DNA from: Coriobacteriales bacterium
Lineage (GTDB): Bacteria; Actinomycetota; Coriobacteriia; Coriobacteriales; QAMH01
Assembly: GCA_024408695.1 (NCBI GenBank)
Contig: JAKSUU010000078.1
Span: forward strand, 1-5,653
Length of the DNA: 5,653 nucleotides
Direction: 5' to 3'
The position numbers and the translations under genes are program-made. Below the pieces are notes generated by a model. That model saw only the letters and a list, made by a program, of their open reading frames with translations. It was not told the origin of the DNA and searched no databases. Below are positions 5,240 to 5,653 of the stretch, piece by piece; the first letter of the stretch is position 1, and the number at the start of each line of letters is the position of its first letter.

Positions 5240-5653
5240 ATGAGTGAAAAAACTGTTGAAGAAACAATGGCGAGCTTTGCGCCATTCGAGAGTGTTATTC
5301 CACCAGAATGCGCTTACACAAATGATACACTTGGCACATTGCAGGTAAATGTAGGATACATGTGTAACATTGCCTGCCGTCATTGCCATTTGTCCTGTGG
5401 ACCTAATCGTACAGAAATAATGACGCGGGATACCATGCAAGCATGCATTGATGCTTATAAGCTTGGTGGCTTTAAAAGCATGGATATCACTGGTGGTGCG
5501 CCCGAAATGAACCCAGATTACGAATGGTTTTTAGAACAAGTTAACGCTGCTGGCATAAAGCCCATGTGCCGCACAAATTTATGCATTTTAACAGAAGAAA
5601 AATATGCACATTTTGCGGATCTTTATGCAAAATACGATGTAACTTTAGTTGCC
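5240..5653 (+). CDS. arsS: Radical SAM protein, ArsS type (arsenosugar biosynthesis), 3' end cut by window
   Basis: The 138 visible codons are the N-terminal third or so of a radical SAM enzyme. After a 32-residue lead, LGTLQVNVGYMCNIACRHCH (31-50) contains the C-x3-C-x2-C cluster motif (Cys42, Cys46, Cys49) that binds 4Fe-4S and S-adenosylmethionine, followed by GPNRTEIM (54-61) and DITGGAPEMNP (82-92). This arrangement fits the ArsS/DUF3641 group, proposed to transfer the deoxyadenosyl group of S-adenosylmethionine to dimethylarsenite on the way to arsenosugars. The family normally reads CHVDAGP after the third cysteine; here it is CHLSCGP, adding Cys53. The cysteine-rich C-terminal domain, which in some members carries selenocysteine, lies outside the window. 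The start is ATG 5240 with a modest AGGA eight bases upstream. Arsenic chemistry is inferred from the family and neighbour; no arsenic methyltransferase gene is visible. Confidence 0.85.
   Translation, partial: MSEKTVEETMASFAPFESVIPPECAYTNDTLGTLQVNVGYMCNIACRHCHLSCGPNRTEIMTRDTMQACIDAYKLGGFKSMDITGGAPEMNPDYEWFLEQVNAAGIKPMCRTNLCILTEEKYAHFADLYAKYDVTLVA

Noticed and set aside
4957..5440. Minus-strand frames opposite the peroxidase-like and radical SAM genes
   Set aside because: They are antisense to recognisable domains and have no ribosome binding site or family features.

Overview
The window is AT-rich bacterial DNA with tightly packed genes. It reads as two blocks facing away from each other around an intergenic region at about 4703-4916. 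Everything left of it is on the minus strand, and everything right of it is on the plus strand. I could not run a search, so taxonomy rests on remembered resemblance. The lipid-kinase motifs (GGDGVIHE and PVGSGNDFAR) and the cobalt/nickel transporter look most like Coriobacteriia (Eggerthellaceae-like Actinobacteriota). The base composition is low for that class, so a low-G+C Firmicute cannot be excluded.

Minus-strand block, in transcription order. A tRNA-Ile(GAU)-tRNA-Ala(UGC) pair (4702 to 4533) is followed by a diacylglycerol-kinase-like gene of the YegS/BmrU family (4453 to 3500). Next comes a three-gene group I ECF transporter for cobalt or nickel: the substrate-binding membrane protein CbiM/NikM type with a C-terminal extension (3331 to 2300), the transmembrane coupling protein CbiQ type (2300 to 1485) and the ATPase CbiO type (1485 to 667). 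Both transporter junctions are one-base TAATG stop/start overlaps, which implies translational coupling. A flavodoxin-fold protein with a four-cysteine cluster motif (613 to the left edge, cut) follows 53 bases later and may be cotranscribed.

Plus-strand block. The last 740 bases hold the start of an arsenosugar-type locus. It has an AhpD/CMD-fold peroxidase-like gene carrying a CPYC motif and the N-terminal part of a radical SAM protein of the ArsS type, cut by the right edge. The peroxidase-like gene appears split. The best ribosome binding site and the conserved N-terminus (start 4917) are in one frame. The rest of the domain is in the next frame (open from an ATG at 4975), with about seven family residues missing between them.

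The control regions are the most unusual part. In front of the arsenosugar genes are a perfect 10-bp inverted repeat overlapping a candidate promoter, three GTCTAAT repeats spaced exactly 17 bp apart, and a strong hairpin just before the ribosome binding site. In front of cbiM there are two TGCGCA-centred sites 16 bp apart, one inside a perfect 12-bp palindrome. No transcription factor gene lies in the window to account for either site. No insertion sequence, CRISPR array or rRNA was seen, and no gap without a gene exceeds 300 bases.
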